In this document: positions 20,158-28,599 of the stretch, in pieces
How positions within the stretch are numbered: position 1 is the first letter of the stretch
Layout: each line of letters begins with the position of its first letter
Assembly: GCA_041397645.1 (NCBI GenBank)
Contig: JAWKWE010000004.1
Span: forward strand, 682,001 to 746,000
DNA length: 64,000 nt
Direction of reading: 5' to 3'
DNA from: Hyphomicrobiaceae bacterium
GTDB taxonomy: Bacteria; Pseudomonadota; Alphaproteobacteria; Rhizobiales; Hyphomicrobiaceae
The notes under the pieces: model-generated
The model's database searches: none
Told to the model about the DNA's origin: nothing
Seen by the model: only the letters and a program-made list of their open reading frames with translations
Made by a program: the position numbers and the translations under genes

Positions 20158-20444
20158 ATGAAGGCCTTTGCAATGTTAGGCAAAATGACCGTTTGCACGA
20201 AATAACAGGCAAGCAGCAGAAAGATCGGCGAAAAATCAATCCCACCCATGTTGGGCAGCATATTGCGGATCGGGCGCAGGAGGGGCTCGGTGACAGCGTT
20301 AAGGCCCTGCCAGATCGATCGGACCATCGGATTGTAGGCATTGATGACACCGAAGGCCATCAACCAGCTCATCACGACGCTTGCGATGATGACATAAGTG
20401 TAGAGATCAATGAGGTAGCTAATGAATCGCAACAGTTCGAGCAT
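20154..20444 (-). CDS. yggT: YggT family membrane protein
   Basis: The 96-residue protein has two membrane segments (about 7-28 and 68-90). Between them lies the family sequence NPMVRSIWQGLNAVTEPLLRPIRNMLPNMGGIDFSPIFLLLACYF. YggT proteins are linked to osmotic and K+ stress and to membrane-protein organisation, without a firm mechanism. It is the first gene of a two-gene unit with the DUF167 gene. Confidence 0.93.
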   Translation of the reverse strand: MLELLRFISYLIDLYTYVIIASVVMSWLMAFGVINAYNPMVRSIWQGLNAVTEPLLRPIRNMLPNMGGIDFSPIFLLLACYFVQTVILPNIAKAFI

Positions 20445-20709
20445 GTCAGACGGCCTCAGATTGCTGTGAGCGAAGCTGTAACGGGGGCGCTGCTTCGCAG
20501 CAAGCCTTAAGCCGCTTTTCCGGGTGAGGAACGGCCCCTAACCACTGGGCGCAGGGTCTCGCCTCAACCGACGTCCAAACCCGGCGTTTTCATCCTTTAG
20601 CGGGCCCGAACTTCCGCAAACCGATCCACCCAAAGGTGATGATCGGGCCGCCCTGCCTCTCCTTGACAGGCTGCGCAGGCGACATCTAAATGCCCGCTCC
20701 CACACCTTT

Positions 20710-20785
20710 GGGGCCGTAGCTCAGATGGGAGAGCGCTGCAATCGCACTGCAGAGGTCAGGGGTTCGATTCCCCTCGGCTCCACCA
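20710..20785 (+). tRNA. tRNA-Ala(CGC)
   Basis: A complete cloverleaf is visible: acceptor stem GGGGCCG/CGGCTCC (one G-T pair), D-arm GCTC..GAGC, anticodon stem CTGCA/TGCAG with loop ATCGCAC giving anticodon CGC at 20743-20745, T-arm GGGGTTCGATTCCCC, and an encoded CCA end. It reads GCG alanine codons. The mobile region starts just downstream, so its 3' end is a plausible attachment site. Confidence 0.95.
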
Positions 20786-20805
20786 ATTAAATCAAGAACT
20801 TATGA

Positions 20806-20828
20806 AGCCGGCGCAACGCCGGCTTTTT
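20806..20828 (+). terminator. terminator of the tRNA-Ala gene
   Basis: AGCCGGCG and CGCCGGCT pair around a CAA loop and are followed by TTTT. The hairpin begins 20 bp after the tRNA CCA. Confidence 0.85.
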
Positions 20829-20899
20829 GCTGGGCACATACCAGGCACATACGGATGCAGGTGTGCACATGTTCTGGAGTGTCCGTGGTCATTCTTGAT

Positions 20900-22396
20900 C
20901 TAAGCCTTCCGGACGGATGCCGTCTCATCGAAGCGAGGCGCGAAAGAAGGATAGAGCTTGTCCACGAGCGCGAGGGTCCTGTTGGTGATCCGCACTGCAT
21001 CGAAGCAAAGATCGGGCATGTCGACACGCATCGGTCTTGGGATGCGATGGAAACGATGAAGCGGATTGGCACACAGGTCGAAGACAGAGTCACGGACTGC
21101 GCCCCAATGGCCGTGGACGTAACCTGATGGCCAGACATAGAACATGTCGTAGACATCCTTGGTACCGGCATCGTCGGCCATTTTTCGGACGGTGAGGCCC
21201 GCCCAATTGCCGACATCAACCGGCACAAACTCCTGCCACATGTCCTCGTTGGCGAGGCGTTCAAGCACATCAATGTCGATGTGACGCGGAAGATCGCCCC
21301 GCTCGCTCTCCACAAGCTTGAGGAAGGCTAGTTTGGCCTGGCCGTTGCCGTAGGCGCGATACATCTGCCACGTGGCCGGGTCATCTTTGAACGCGAGATA
21401 GGCAAGAGTGATGTGCACTTCCGCCAGCGATCTCAGAAGGTGCCTTCCACTTGGACGTGTCGAGTACGGTCTCATGAGGCCCGTGACCAGCGACATCGCA
21501 TAGAGGGCGAGCCCGAATGTGGAATCATGTTGGGCGTCGAGGCCAGTGGTAGAGGTAGTTGCGAAGAAGTGCTTCACCAGCTCCGCGTAGATCTCGCCCC
21601 AACGTTTCTTGGCGCCGTCATAATCAAAATCGGGCTCGTGTACCGGCGGTGTGTAGCGGGCGGGGATACAGCGAGTTTTGTCCAGGCATTCCTTCCAGAA
21701 GGTTTCGCTCCAGTTGGGAGGGCGCTCGCCGTCCGGTCCAATATCGACGGTCGGCTCCATTGCACTGATCATCGCGTCCGCCCAGTCGGGGACGTCGGTG
21801 CCTTCGGGATAAGCGCAAAGCATGGCGACAACATCGTCCTGCTCCTTGCGGAACAGGAGACGATGCTGCAATCCGAGGAACATAACGCGAAGCCAGCGCA
21901 TATCGATCGCCAATGGCGATCGCGGATCGAAGCTGGCAGCGACGGCCTGCGCCAAAGCGTTCCATCCTTCCTCAGGTGGAATCTCACTGAGATGCTCGGT
22001 CCAATGGGCCCGATCGGGCAGATTGACCAGCAGAAGAAGCGGTGCAAGGGCTCGGCGTGCATCGTCGCTCTTGATCACTTCGTGAAAAACTGCGGCGAAC
22101 TGCTCTCTGGAGATCGCTGCAAGCGCACTATGAGATGGGAAGACCTCAGGATGGTCGCGGAACTGCATCGCAGTCTTGGCGACGGCACTTAGTAGAACAA
22201 GCGCCGCTTCGCGCGGCAGGGCCGTGCCCAACAAAGCGCTCCACAAAGCGTCAGGCAGGCGATCATTGCTCCAGGAATGAAGCTCTAGATTGTCTGTGAC
22301 TCCTAATAGGGGGGGCGTGAACACCTTCCCTTTGCGGCTATGGCGATCCAGCCCTGAAAAGTCCTCTCGCCTTGGCCTTTTGTTGTCCTGGCTCAT
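20900..22396 (-). CDS. DUF5677/HEPN-like protein
   Basis: The 498-residue protein appears soluble and mostly helical. The C-terminal half (about 300-490) resembles the DUF5677 family: an R-x5-H segment (RSLAEVH, 322-328), DPATWQMYRAYGNGQAKL, and YVWPSGYVHGHWGAVRDSVFD with the YxxxSxxVH-type element. HEPN-like folds with R-x4-6-H motifs are often RNases in defence and toxin systems, but catalysis is inference here. It begins 21 bp after the Fic gene of the mobile-mystery A/B pair in the same direction, so it is likely the third gene of that operon. The N-terminal half is unrecognised. Confidence 0.6.
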   Translation of the reverse strand: MSQDNKRPRREDFSGLDRHSRKGKVFTPPLLGVTDNLELHSWSNDRLPDALWSALLGTALPREAALVLLSAVAKTAMQFRDHPEVFPSHSALAAISREQFAAVFHEVIKSDDARRALAPLLLLVNLPDRAHWTEHLSEIPPEEGWNALAQAVAASFDPRSPLAIDMRWLRVMFLGLQHRLLFRKEQDDVVAMLCAYPEGTDVPDWADAMISAMEPTVDIGPDGERPPNWSETFWKECLDKTRCIPARYTPPVHEPDFDYDGAKKRWGEIYAELVKHFFATTSTTGLDAQHDSTFGLALYAMSLVTGLMRPYSTRPSGRHLLRSLAEVHITLAYLAFKDDPATWQMYRAYGNGQAKLAFLKLVESERGDLPRHIDIDVLERLANEDMWQEFVPVDVGNWAGLTVRKMADDAGTKDVYDMFYVWPSGYVHGHWGAVRDSVFDLCANPLHRFHRIPRPMRVDMPDLCFDAVRITNRTLALVDKLYPSFAPRFDETASVRKA

Positions 22397-22417
22397 TGCA
22401 GATTGCCCGTTCTGTCT

Positions 22418-23011
22418 TCAGGATCGCGCGAAAGCGATCAGCAGATCGATGTCGTGATTGTCGGCTGCGCGCAGCGCGTCGATGTACTGACGGCGCAGCT
22501 CGCCGATATCGTGGAGGCTTCCACCGCCCCATGTGAATGGCTGTCCGCCCAGGCGTTCGATGAGAAGATCTGCCATGAGGCGTGCATGGCGGCCGTTGCC
22601 GTTGGGGAAGGGATGGATGGCAACGAGCCGGTGATGCAGGCGCACTGCTATCTCGTCGGGCGGGTAGGTCTGATGGTCGACCCAATACCGGACGTCATCG
22701 AACATCATCCCAAGGTCGTTTGGAATGCGATGCGCCTCTATGCCGATGTTGCGCTCTGTCTGACGGAACGTCCCCGCCCACTGCCAGACATCGCCGAACA
22801 TGCGCCGATGCAGGGACCTGGCAAACCCTTCGTTTAGGATGTCCGCGTTGCGCTGCCTTCGGGAGCGCGCCCATGCCGCTCCCTTCACAATATTTTCCTG
22901 CTCCGCCTCGTTCAGATCGCTGCGGTGGGTAATCCAAGTCTGCAGCAGCCCTTCGCGTTCTTCGGGCTCCAGCGGAGTGGCGTCATCGGGCTCCTGGAAG
23001 AGGTCGGTCAC
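22418..23011 (-). CDS. Fic-domain protein, mobile mystery protein B
   Basis: The 197-residue protein carries the complete Fic motif HPFPNGNGRHAR at 133-144, with catalytic His133. Such enzymes usually transfer AMP from ATP to target proteins. The N-terminal QTWITHRSDLNEAEQENI and GDVWQWAGTFRQTERNIGI match the family called mobile mystery protein B, always found paired with HTH protein A. Its ATG overlaps the A gene stop by 4 bases. Family function is not established. The context (relaxase next door) is typical. Confidence 0.88.
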   Translation of the reverse strand: MTDLFQEPDDATPLEPEEREGLLQTWITHRSDLNEAEQENIVKGAAWARSRRQRNADILNEGFARSLHRRMFGDVWQWAGTFRQTERNIGIEAHRIPNDLGMMFDDVRYWVDHQTYPPDEIAVRLHHRLVAIHPFPNGNGRHARLMADLLIERLGGQPFTWGGGSLHDIGELRRQYIDALRAADNHDIDLLIAFARS

Positions 23012-23466
23012 GGCGCATCCCAGAGATCGCGATCCCTGACCGACTCACGGATATAGGTCTCGATGCGCTCTTCGAGATCGGCATCGCCGACCTCCTGCGC
23101 TTCCAGCTTCATGGTGTGGGAGACACGGCGCAGATCCCGAAGAGCGATCTGCCGTGCCCTGGCATCCACCATGTCTTCAAGAGAGGACTTGGGAACAAGC
23201 GCATAGACGAGCGTGCATCCCAGGGCATCCGCTGCGCGCTGCAGGGTGCTCAGACGGATCGAGCCGCTCGCTTCTGATTTCTCGATGTCGGCAACCGTCT
23301 GCGGACGCACATTGAGACGCCCGGCGAATTGCCTGCCGGTCATGCCGAGGGCGTCTCGTATCGCGCGGATCCAACCCTTCGGCGGAGATGCGAAGCGGGA
23401 TGCCGGCCTGAGCGGCTCCAGCCGCTCGTCCAGCCTGGCGCGGGCGCGTTTGAGTGTGCTCTTCAT
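23008..23466 (-). CDS. HTH protein, mobile mystery protein A
   Basis: The 152-residue protein has a Cro/C1-type helix-turn-helix at about 60-110 (LGMTGRQFAGRLNVRPQTVADIEKSEASGSIRLSTLQRAADALGC, here noted in pieces) and a C-terminal helical tail. It is the upstream partner of the Fic protein, matching mobile mystery protein A. It probably represses its own operon, with direct repeats lying immediately upstream. I used the ATG of MKSTLKRAR; a GTG seven codons earlier is the only alternative. The ribosome site is weak. Confidence 0.85.
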   Translation of the reverse strand: MKSTLKRARARLDERLEPLRPASRFASPPKGWIRAIRDALGMTGRQFAGRLNVRPQTVADIEKSEASGSIRLSTLQRAADALGCTLVYALVPKSSLEDMVDARARQIALRDLRRVSHTMKLEAQEVGDADLEERIETYIRESVRDRDLWDAP

Positions 23467-23471
23467 AAGGG

Positions 23472-23580
23472 TATAGCCTGTTTTCACAGATGAAATATAA
23501 GGCCATAGCCTGATATCTGCAAGTTTAAAAACAGGACATAGCCTGATAAATTTTCATAATTATCAGGCTGTGACCTGATG
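23472..23580. promoter_or_regulatory. three direct operator-like repeats plus a palindrome upstream of mobile mystery protein A
   Basis: The 9-mer (T/C)ATAGCCTG occurs at 23472-23480, 23504-23512 and 23537-23545, that is, at 32 and 33 bp spacing (three helical turns). A related palindromic form, TATCAGGCTGTGACCTGATG, is at 23561-23580. The set fills the gap between the A gene and the relaxase gene and looks like binding sites for the HTH protein on one face of the helix. Confidence 0.7.
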
Positions 23581-23609
23581 ATAGCCCATAAACCTGCGTT
23601 CCGACTGAT

Positions 23610-25160
23610 CTATATTTCGCGCCCGAAATCGCGCCCCTTGTTCCTCTTGCGCCATTCCTCCATGTCGCGACGGATGCCGGCGGCTCGCCTCTTCGTTGCC
23701 GGCAAAGCTGTCTCGTTGAACGGGTATGAGACGGAGGGTGACCTGGCGTCGTTGCTCGGCTCAGGCGACGCAGGTGGTGCGGGTGACAAGGGTTCCAGCT
23801 TCGGCGTATCGGAACCACGCCGACGCTCATAGGAAGCCTGTATCTCGGCTCGGATGCGCGCCACATAGCCCGCATCCGTCTCCATGGGAGGCGCATCAGC
23901 CGCCATTCGGACCGGTTCTCCGAATGTCCGTTCCAGTTTCAGTTGGTTCTTTGCGCGGAGGAAATCGACGGACCTGCGCGTCACGTCTTTCTGCCGCGTA
24001 AGCTCGGCCGCACGCTCCGCTGCGTGACGGGCCTTCATGGCCGTAAAACGCGGCTCATGGGCACGCATGGCGCGTTCAACCAGCTCGTGCCTGTCGGCTT
24101 TCTGCATCTGGCTGAGGCCAACGCGCTCACGCCGGTGCATGCGGCGAACGGCATCATCGAGCTTTCGTTGCGAAAGGATCAGTTGCACCTTGCGCTTCAT
24201 CGAGAGCGGCTTGCCATTGCCGAGGCGTTCGCTGTTGACGAAGACATAGACCGCGCGTTCGAAGATGTGGGTGTCCTGTCGGGAGACATGCCGCGCTTCC
24301 TTGCGCTGCGCTGCGTAGAGTTCCCGCCATCGGCGTCGATACTGATCGTTTACATGGTTGCGAGCTTGATCGGTCGCCTGTGTCGTCGTTTCCACCAGTT
24401 CCGCAAACTCCTGCCGGTGGCGCGCCCAGGTGATTCCCCGTTCGGTCAGGTGCCGACGGTCGTACTCCGCACGCAGCCGCTTCATGCGGTCAATGATTGC
24501 CTGCTTCTCGATCCACTCTTTCCGCTGCACCGGCTGATGTTTTACGGGCTCATAAGGTGCTTTGGCCTTCTGCTCCTGTTCGGCGGCCTGCTCAGCTTCC
24601 GCGTTCTCGTGCTCGCGTGCGGCTTTGATCTCGTCGCGCTTGCGGTTGTTATCCACACGTTGCTCGATGCGGAGCCCGTGTTGCTCTTCATACGCCTCGG
24701 CCCAACGCGATAGGCGCTCCTTGGTGTATTTCATCGGCGCGGTGCGGCCGTTCTCGGGATCGACCGTGTTGATGACAAGATGGACGTGGAGATGCTCCTT
24801 CTCGTCATGAGCGGCCATGAGGGCCTGATGACGATCAAGACCGATTGCCCTGAGGGCGGAGAGCGCCGTCTCCCGCATATGCTCCGGCGTCGGTGCATCA
24901 TCCGCGTGCCATGAGAGAGTCATGTGAAGCACGGGCTTCTTGTTGTCGCGCCCGCGCAAGTCCACCCCGGCCGCGCGCTTGAGCTTTACGCGGTCGCGCC
25001 AGGTTGCATGCATGGCGCGCCATGCATCGTCGGGAGATCCTTCAAGATTGACGCTTTGGGTCCACAGGACGCGGTGGGCGGAAGTCTCGCCAGGATCGTG
25101 AAGGATATAGGTGAACGCTCCTTTGAAACTCTGCCCGCGTTTGTGAAGGCGGGGAATCAT
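23610..25160 (-). CDS. MobP/VirD2-like relaxase
   Basis: The enzyme nicks and covalently holds the transferred strand at oriT. The 516-residue protein has an N-terminal relaxase domain (about 1-190): an early motif region around FKGAFTYILHDP, then the metal-binding three-histidine motif HDEKEHLHVHLVIN and NGRTAPMKYTKERL. A long basic, coiled-coil-rich C-terminal part follows. I chose the ATG at MIPRLHKRG, the natural family start, 20 codons inside the longest frame. It overlaps the 3' end of mobC by 119 bp in another frame. Confidence 0.88.
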   Translation of the reverse strand: MIPRLHKRGQSFKGAFTYILHDPGETSAHRVLWTQSVNLEGSPDDAWRAMHATWRDRVKLKRAAGVDLRGRDNKKPVLHMTLSWHADDAPTPEHMRETALSALRAIGLDRHQALMAAHDEKEHLHVHLVINTVDPENGRTAPMKYTKERLSRWAEAYEEQHGLRIEQRVDNNRKRDEIKAAREHENAEAEQAAEQEQKAKAPYEPVKHQPVQRKEWIEKQAIIDRMKRLRAEYDRRHLTERGITWARHRQEFAELVETTTQATDQARNHVNDQYRRRWRELYAAQRKEARHVSRQDTHIFERAVYVFVNSERLGNGKPLSMKRKVQLILSQRKLDDAVRRMHRRERVGLSQMQKADRHELVERAMRAHEPRFTAMKARHAAERAAELTRQKDVTRRSVDFLRAKNQLKLERTFGEPVRMAADAPPMETDAGYVARIRAEIQASYERRRGSDTPKLEPLSPAPPASPEPSNDARSPSVSYPFNETALPATKRRAAGIRRDMEEWRKRNKGRDFGREI

Positions 25161-25575
25161 TGCCTGGTGCCTTGAGGTTGCCGTCCTCGACCGTCCTGGG
25201 GTCAAGGCCATGCGTTTCAATCACCTGCAGGATCAGGAGCAGCTGCTTGCCGTAATGGCGGATATCCGGCGGGAGACCGGAATTCACAGCGTGAGCGATC
25301 TGGTTGATGTTGTTCCCGATGCGCCTGAGTTCGTACACGACCTCCGGCGGGATGTTACGTGAAGGGGGAGGGGGCGCAGTGGCCGCCTTCTGCATCCCGG
25401 CCAGCCGCCTGCGCAGCTCGCTTGACCTGCGATCGAGCGTGGCCGCCACATAGGCGCTCAACGTCATACCGGCTTCAATCGCGGCATCGTCGAGACGGCT
25501 TCGTTCCTCCGGCGATACGCGGAAGGTTATGGTCTGTGTCCGACGATCATCGGACTTCTTGGCTCGCCTTTGCAT
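25042..25575 (-). CDS. mobC: MobC-like relaxosome accessory protein
   Basis: The 177-residue protein has an N-terminal ribbon-helix-helix-like part (QTITFRVSPEERSRLDDAAIEAGMTLSAYVAATL, shown in part) and the MobC signature ELRRIGNNINQIAHAVNSG at about 88-106. MobC binds oriT and helps the relaxase. I chose the ATG at MQRRAKKSDD, 46 codons inside the open frame. The last about 40 residues are low-complexity and overlap the relaxase start region. Confidence 0.85.
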   Translation of the reverse strand: MQRRAKKSDDRRTQTITFRVSPEERSRLDDAAIEAGMTLSAYVAATLDRRSSELRRRLAGMQKAATAPPPPSRNIPPEVVYELRRIGNNINQIAHAVNSGLPPDIRHYGKQLLLILQVIETHGLDPRTVEDGNLKAPGNDSPPSQTRAEFQRSVHLYPSRSWRDFRPPRPVDPKRQS

Positions 25576-26204
25576 CGGTCGTCTTGCATCATGGTTGGGT
25601 TCGGGTGCGCGAAGCTGCACCGTGACCGGAAGGGGACCTGGGGAAGAGCGGAAGCGGCTCCCCGGCGAGTGGTTTTTGTAAACGTGTACCTTTGTACACG
25701 TGCACAAAAACACATCTCGCTACCCCAAGCTCAAACGCTACAGTTCCATCATTGATTGTTGAATCCGCAGCCCTTGTTTTATTCCCAACTTTTTTATTTT
25801 CCGCAATATCGCTCATGGGATCGCATATCCCCGCATTGAGAAAACCCGCGCCACATGCCGCAACATTTTTTCAGGTGAATTTTTCAGCCCCACCAATCCG
25901 AGCGTGCCACCTTGCGCGCGCCCGTCAAGGACACACCCGCATACGCGGGAGCCGCCCTAACTCTGCGGCTTCCTTGACCGCTCGCTTGCTGCGGCGGCCA
26001 GCCGATCACCTGGGTCGGGACGGAAGGATGGGCTAAAGGGCGCGAACAAAAGGATGACCAAAATAATTTCGGAAAATCTCAACCGAACATCGCATCACAT
26101 CGCGTAACGCGGACGGCATTCGCCGCTCCTGCCGTCACGTTTACGGCCTCAGACGAATTATTCATAACGGATGCACACGCTCGATTTTCTAAAATGGAGT
26201 GCGC
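25576..26204. other. intergenic region between mobC and coupling protein, candidate oriT
   Basis: Over 600 bp between divergent mobilization genes have no supported ORF and are more AT-rich in the middle than the flanks. It contains a perfect interrupted palindrome (annotated separately) and a smaller CCCGC/GCGGG repeat near 25934. An oriT is usually found next to mobC and the relaxase gene. The nick site itself cannot be identified by eye. Confidence 0.5.
25682..25701. repeat. perfect inverted repeat in the candidate oriT
   Basis: ACGTGTAC and GTACACGT flank a CTTT spacer, giving an 8-bp perfect stem. It lies about 110 bp upstream of the mobC start codon, in the mob intergenic region, and could be a relaxosome-binding site or a mobC operator. 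Confidence 0.6.
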
Positions 26205-27578
26205 ATGCATTCGGATCAGTTTCCCCCGCGCGGCTCCGGCATTGCCGGCCGACACGAGAAGGCCCCGTCGGCCGCGTGGGGACATCCGTGGCAGCTCGGC
26301 GCCTCGTGGGACTGGAAGGCCGGCGAGCTCCTCCTGGGACACTGGCAGGGGCGTCTCATCGGCCGCGCCGATGACCGGCATATGATCACGGTCGCCGGCG
26401 CGCGCGCCGGCAAGTCGTCAACGGTCCTGATCCCGAACCTGAAGCGCTACCCGGGCTCCTGCATCGTACTCGATCCGAAGGGCGAATTAACGCGGGCGAC
26501 GGCCGCGCATCGGACGAGGCTGGGGCAGCGCGTTTTCGTCCTCGATCCCTTCGGCGAGGTCGTCCCGCGTTCGTCCTGCCATAACCCGTTCGCCGAGCTC
26601 GGGCAGGGGCGCGCCGATCATGTGGCGGCGGATGCCGCCCTGATCGCCGATGCCCTGATCATCGGCAATCAACGCGATCCGCACTGGACGGATTCCGCCA
26701 AGAACCTTGTTCGGGGGATCACCCTCCATTTGATGGCGACGACAACCGCGCCCACCATGCGCGAGGTCCGGCGTTTGCTGAACGCAACGCCGGCCGAGCT
26801 GGACAAGCTCTTCACCGATATGACCGACTCGTCGGCCTTCGGCGGGATCGTGGCGAACATCGGCGCGTCGTTTCTGGGCAAGAAGGAGTCCGGCGGTCGC
26901 GAGTTGCAGGGCATCCTTTCGACCGCGCAGGAGCAGACCGCACCGCTCGATGACGTGGTCGGCATCATGGATCGGTCCGACTTCCAGTTATCGGAATTGT
27001 CTGCCGGCAAGACGACGATCTACCTCGTTCTCCCCGGCATGCGCATGGGCACGCATTACCGGTGGCTGCGGCTCGTCATCCAGCAGGCGCTCGGCGCCAT
27101 CGAGCGACGCCCCATTCCGCGAGGGGCTTTACCCGTGTGGTTCGTGCTGGAAGAATTCTCGACCCTCGGACACATGCGCTCAATCGCGACGGCTGCGGGG
27201 CTCATGGCCGGATTCGGCGTGAAGCTCTGGCCGGTCCTTCAGGACCTCACGCAGCTTAAGACCAACTATTCGAAGGCGTGGGAGACCTTTCTCGGCAATG
27301 CCGGCATCGTGCAGGCGTTCGGCAATGCGGACCTGACCACCACCGAGCACCTCTCGAAGATGCTCGGGCACTGTCAGGTGATCGAGCGGCAGGATGTGCG
27401 CGTCTCAGGTGCTGCCATGGCGCATGGGGATGACGGGGTGCGCGAGCACATTCGATCCACGCGGCTGCTCGATCCCAACGAGATCACCACGCTTTTTTCC
27501 CGCGAGACGGGACGGCAGCTGATCCTGATGCCGGGCCGTCCGCCCATCTATCTGGAGAGGTTGAGCCATGACGCATAA
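26205..27578 (+). CDS. short VirD4/TraG-type coupling ATPase
   Basis: Coupling proteins bring the relaxase-DNA complex to a secretion channel. The 457-residue protein has Walker A GARAGKSS (65-72), a DPKGELTRAT segment, Walker B-type VWFVLEEFSTLGHM, and the C-terminal TraG motif SRETGRQLILMPGRPPIYL. It lacks the two N-terminal membrane helices of full-length VirD4, so it is a soluble short form. It may work with a transfer channel supplied by another element, since no VirB/Trb genes are visible. The ATG has GGAG 5 bases upstream. Confidence 0.88.
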   Translation: MHSDQFPPRGSGIAGRHEKAPSAAWGHPWQLGASWDWKAGELLLGHWQGRLIGRADDRHMITVAGARAGKSSTVLIPNLKRYPGSCIVLDPKGELTRATAAHRTRLGQRVFVLDPFGEVVPRSSCHNPFAELGQGRADHVAADAALIADALIIGNQRDPHWTDSAKNLVRGITLHLMATTTAPTMREVRRLLNATPAELDKLFTDMTDSSAFGGIVANIGASFLGKKESGGRELQGILSTAQEQTAPLDDVVGIMDRSDFQLSELSAGKTTIYLVLPGMRMGTHYRWLRLVIQQALGAIERRPIPRGALPVWFVLEEFSTLGHMRSIATAAGLMAGFGVKLWPVLQDLTQLKTNYSKAWETFLGNAGIVQAFGNADLTTTEHLSKMLGHCQVIERQDVRVSGAAMAHGDDGVREHIRSTRLLDPNEITTLFSRETGRQLILMPGRPPIYLERLSHDA

Positions 27579-28206
27579 TTCCGCCCTGGTCGAAGCGATC
27601 CGCAGCAATGACCCCGATGGCCGACTGGCATCTGCCGGAGCCGCATGGCGCGAGGAGAGCAGGTTCGGGATGTACGCGACCGCCATCCTGATCATCCTCG
27701 CCATCGGCGGCTTTGTCTGTTCGATCTCGCTTCTGACAGACGGCCGGCATGGCCTGGAATGGCTTTGGCTTACCGCCGCCAGCATCATCGGGTTCGTAGC
27801 GACTTGCTGCGACGCATCGGAGAGTTGCCTGAAGAGGCGGGGCATTCTGTTTCGCCGTGACGGCAGCGTCTATGTTCCCTACGGCATCCCGTTCGATCGG
27901 CGTGCCGGCGATCTTGCCTGGACGCAGGATATCTTCCGCTCGATCGAGGTGCGCGAGACGCGCGAGCACGGCCATGCGGTCGATATTCACACGAGTGAGG
28001 GCGATGCCATCATGATCGCCTGGCACATGTCGGAGGCAACCGCGCGCAAGCTGGCCGTGCAGCTGACCAAGGCATTACGGGAGCTGCGCGAGGCCACGGC
28101 GCGCGATGCCCTTGATCTTACGCCAGAGACGGCACTTGCCATGGCCGGCCGCGCCATGCGCGGCTACCGCAACGGTGCGGCGACGGCCGACTTTGTGATC
28201 GACTGA
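27568..28206 (+). CDS. hypothetical membrane protein downstream of coupling ATPase
   Basis: The 212-residue protein has two hydrophobic helices (about 36-56 and 66-86). A cytoplasmic domain follows, likely a PH-like or small beta fold (GILFRRDGSVYVPYGIPFDRRAGDLAWTQDIFRSIEV), and a helical tail. It starts 11 bp inside the coupling-protein gene and is therefore co-translated. Its two membrane helices may supply the anchor that the short coupling protein lacks, but this is inference. Confidence 0.75.
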   Translation: MTHNSALVEAIRSNDPDGRLASAGAAWREESRFGMYATAILIILAIGGFVCSISLLTDGRHGLEWLWLTAASIIGFVATCCDASESCLKRRGILFRRDGSVYVPYGIPFDRRAGDLAWTQDIFRSIEVRETREHGHAVDIHTSEGDAIMIAWHMSEATARKLAVQLTKALRELREATARDALDLTPETALAMAGRAMRGYRNGAATADFVID

Positions 28207-28287
28207 AAACCGGCACTGCAAGTCTGGTCTGCCACCTACGGCGCTTTATGGGAGCGCGGTGGCAGACCCTATCCCTCTTTGAGCCTG

Positions 28288-28599
28288 TCAATCGTCGAAA
28301 TTGCGAACGGTGTAGCGCGCATCTGCCGGCACCGGCCTGGCGGTCAGGATGTATCCGAGGCGGTTGACGAAATGATAGCCGCTCACAATGAGCGACTCGC
28401 CGTCGTCGCCATCAATGATGGTCCAGATACATTGCGGGTTCTGCGAGCGAACAAAAGCCAGGGCCTCGCCATAGGTTTCAAACAGGCACCCGCCGCGCCC
28501 GAAGTCCACGGACGCGTTGCTATCCATATGGTTCGGGACCGGCCGGAACAGGGCATCGAACGCGTCGGTGTCGATTGTGGTGTGGCGGATCTTGCTCAT
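28288..28599 (-). CDS. hypothetical protein, last gene of small-gene train
   Basis: The 103-residue soluble protein contains SKIRHTTIDTDAFDALFRP, CIWTIIDGDDGESLIVSGYHFVNRLGYILT and a C-terminal VPADARYTVRNFDD. I do not recognise a domain. Proteins of this type are carried on Rhizobiales-type mobile elements. The start ATG overlaps the stop of the preceding gene by 4 bases. Confidence 0.75.
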   Translation of the reverse strand: MSKIRHTTIDTDAFDALFRPVPNHMDSNASVDFGRGGCLFETYGEALAFVRSQNPQCIWTIIDGDDGESLIVSGYHFVNRLGYILTARPVPADARYTVRNFDD

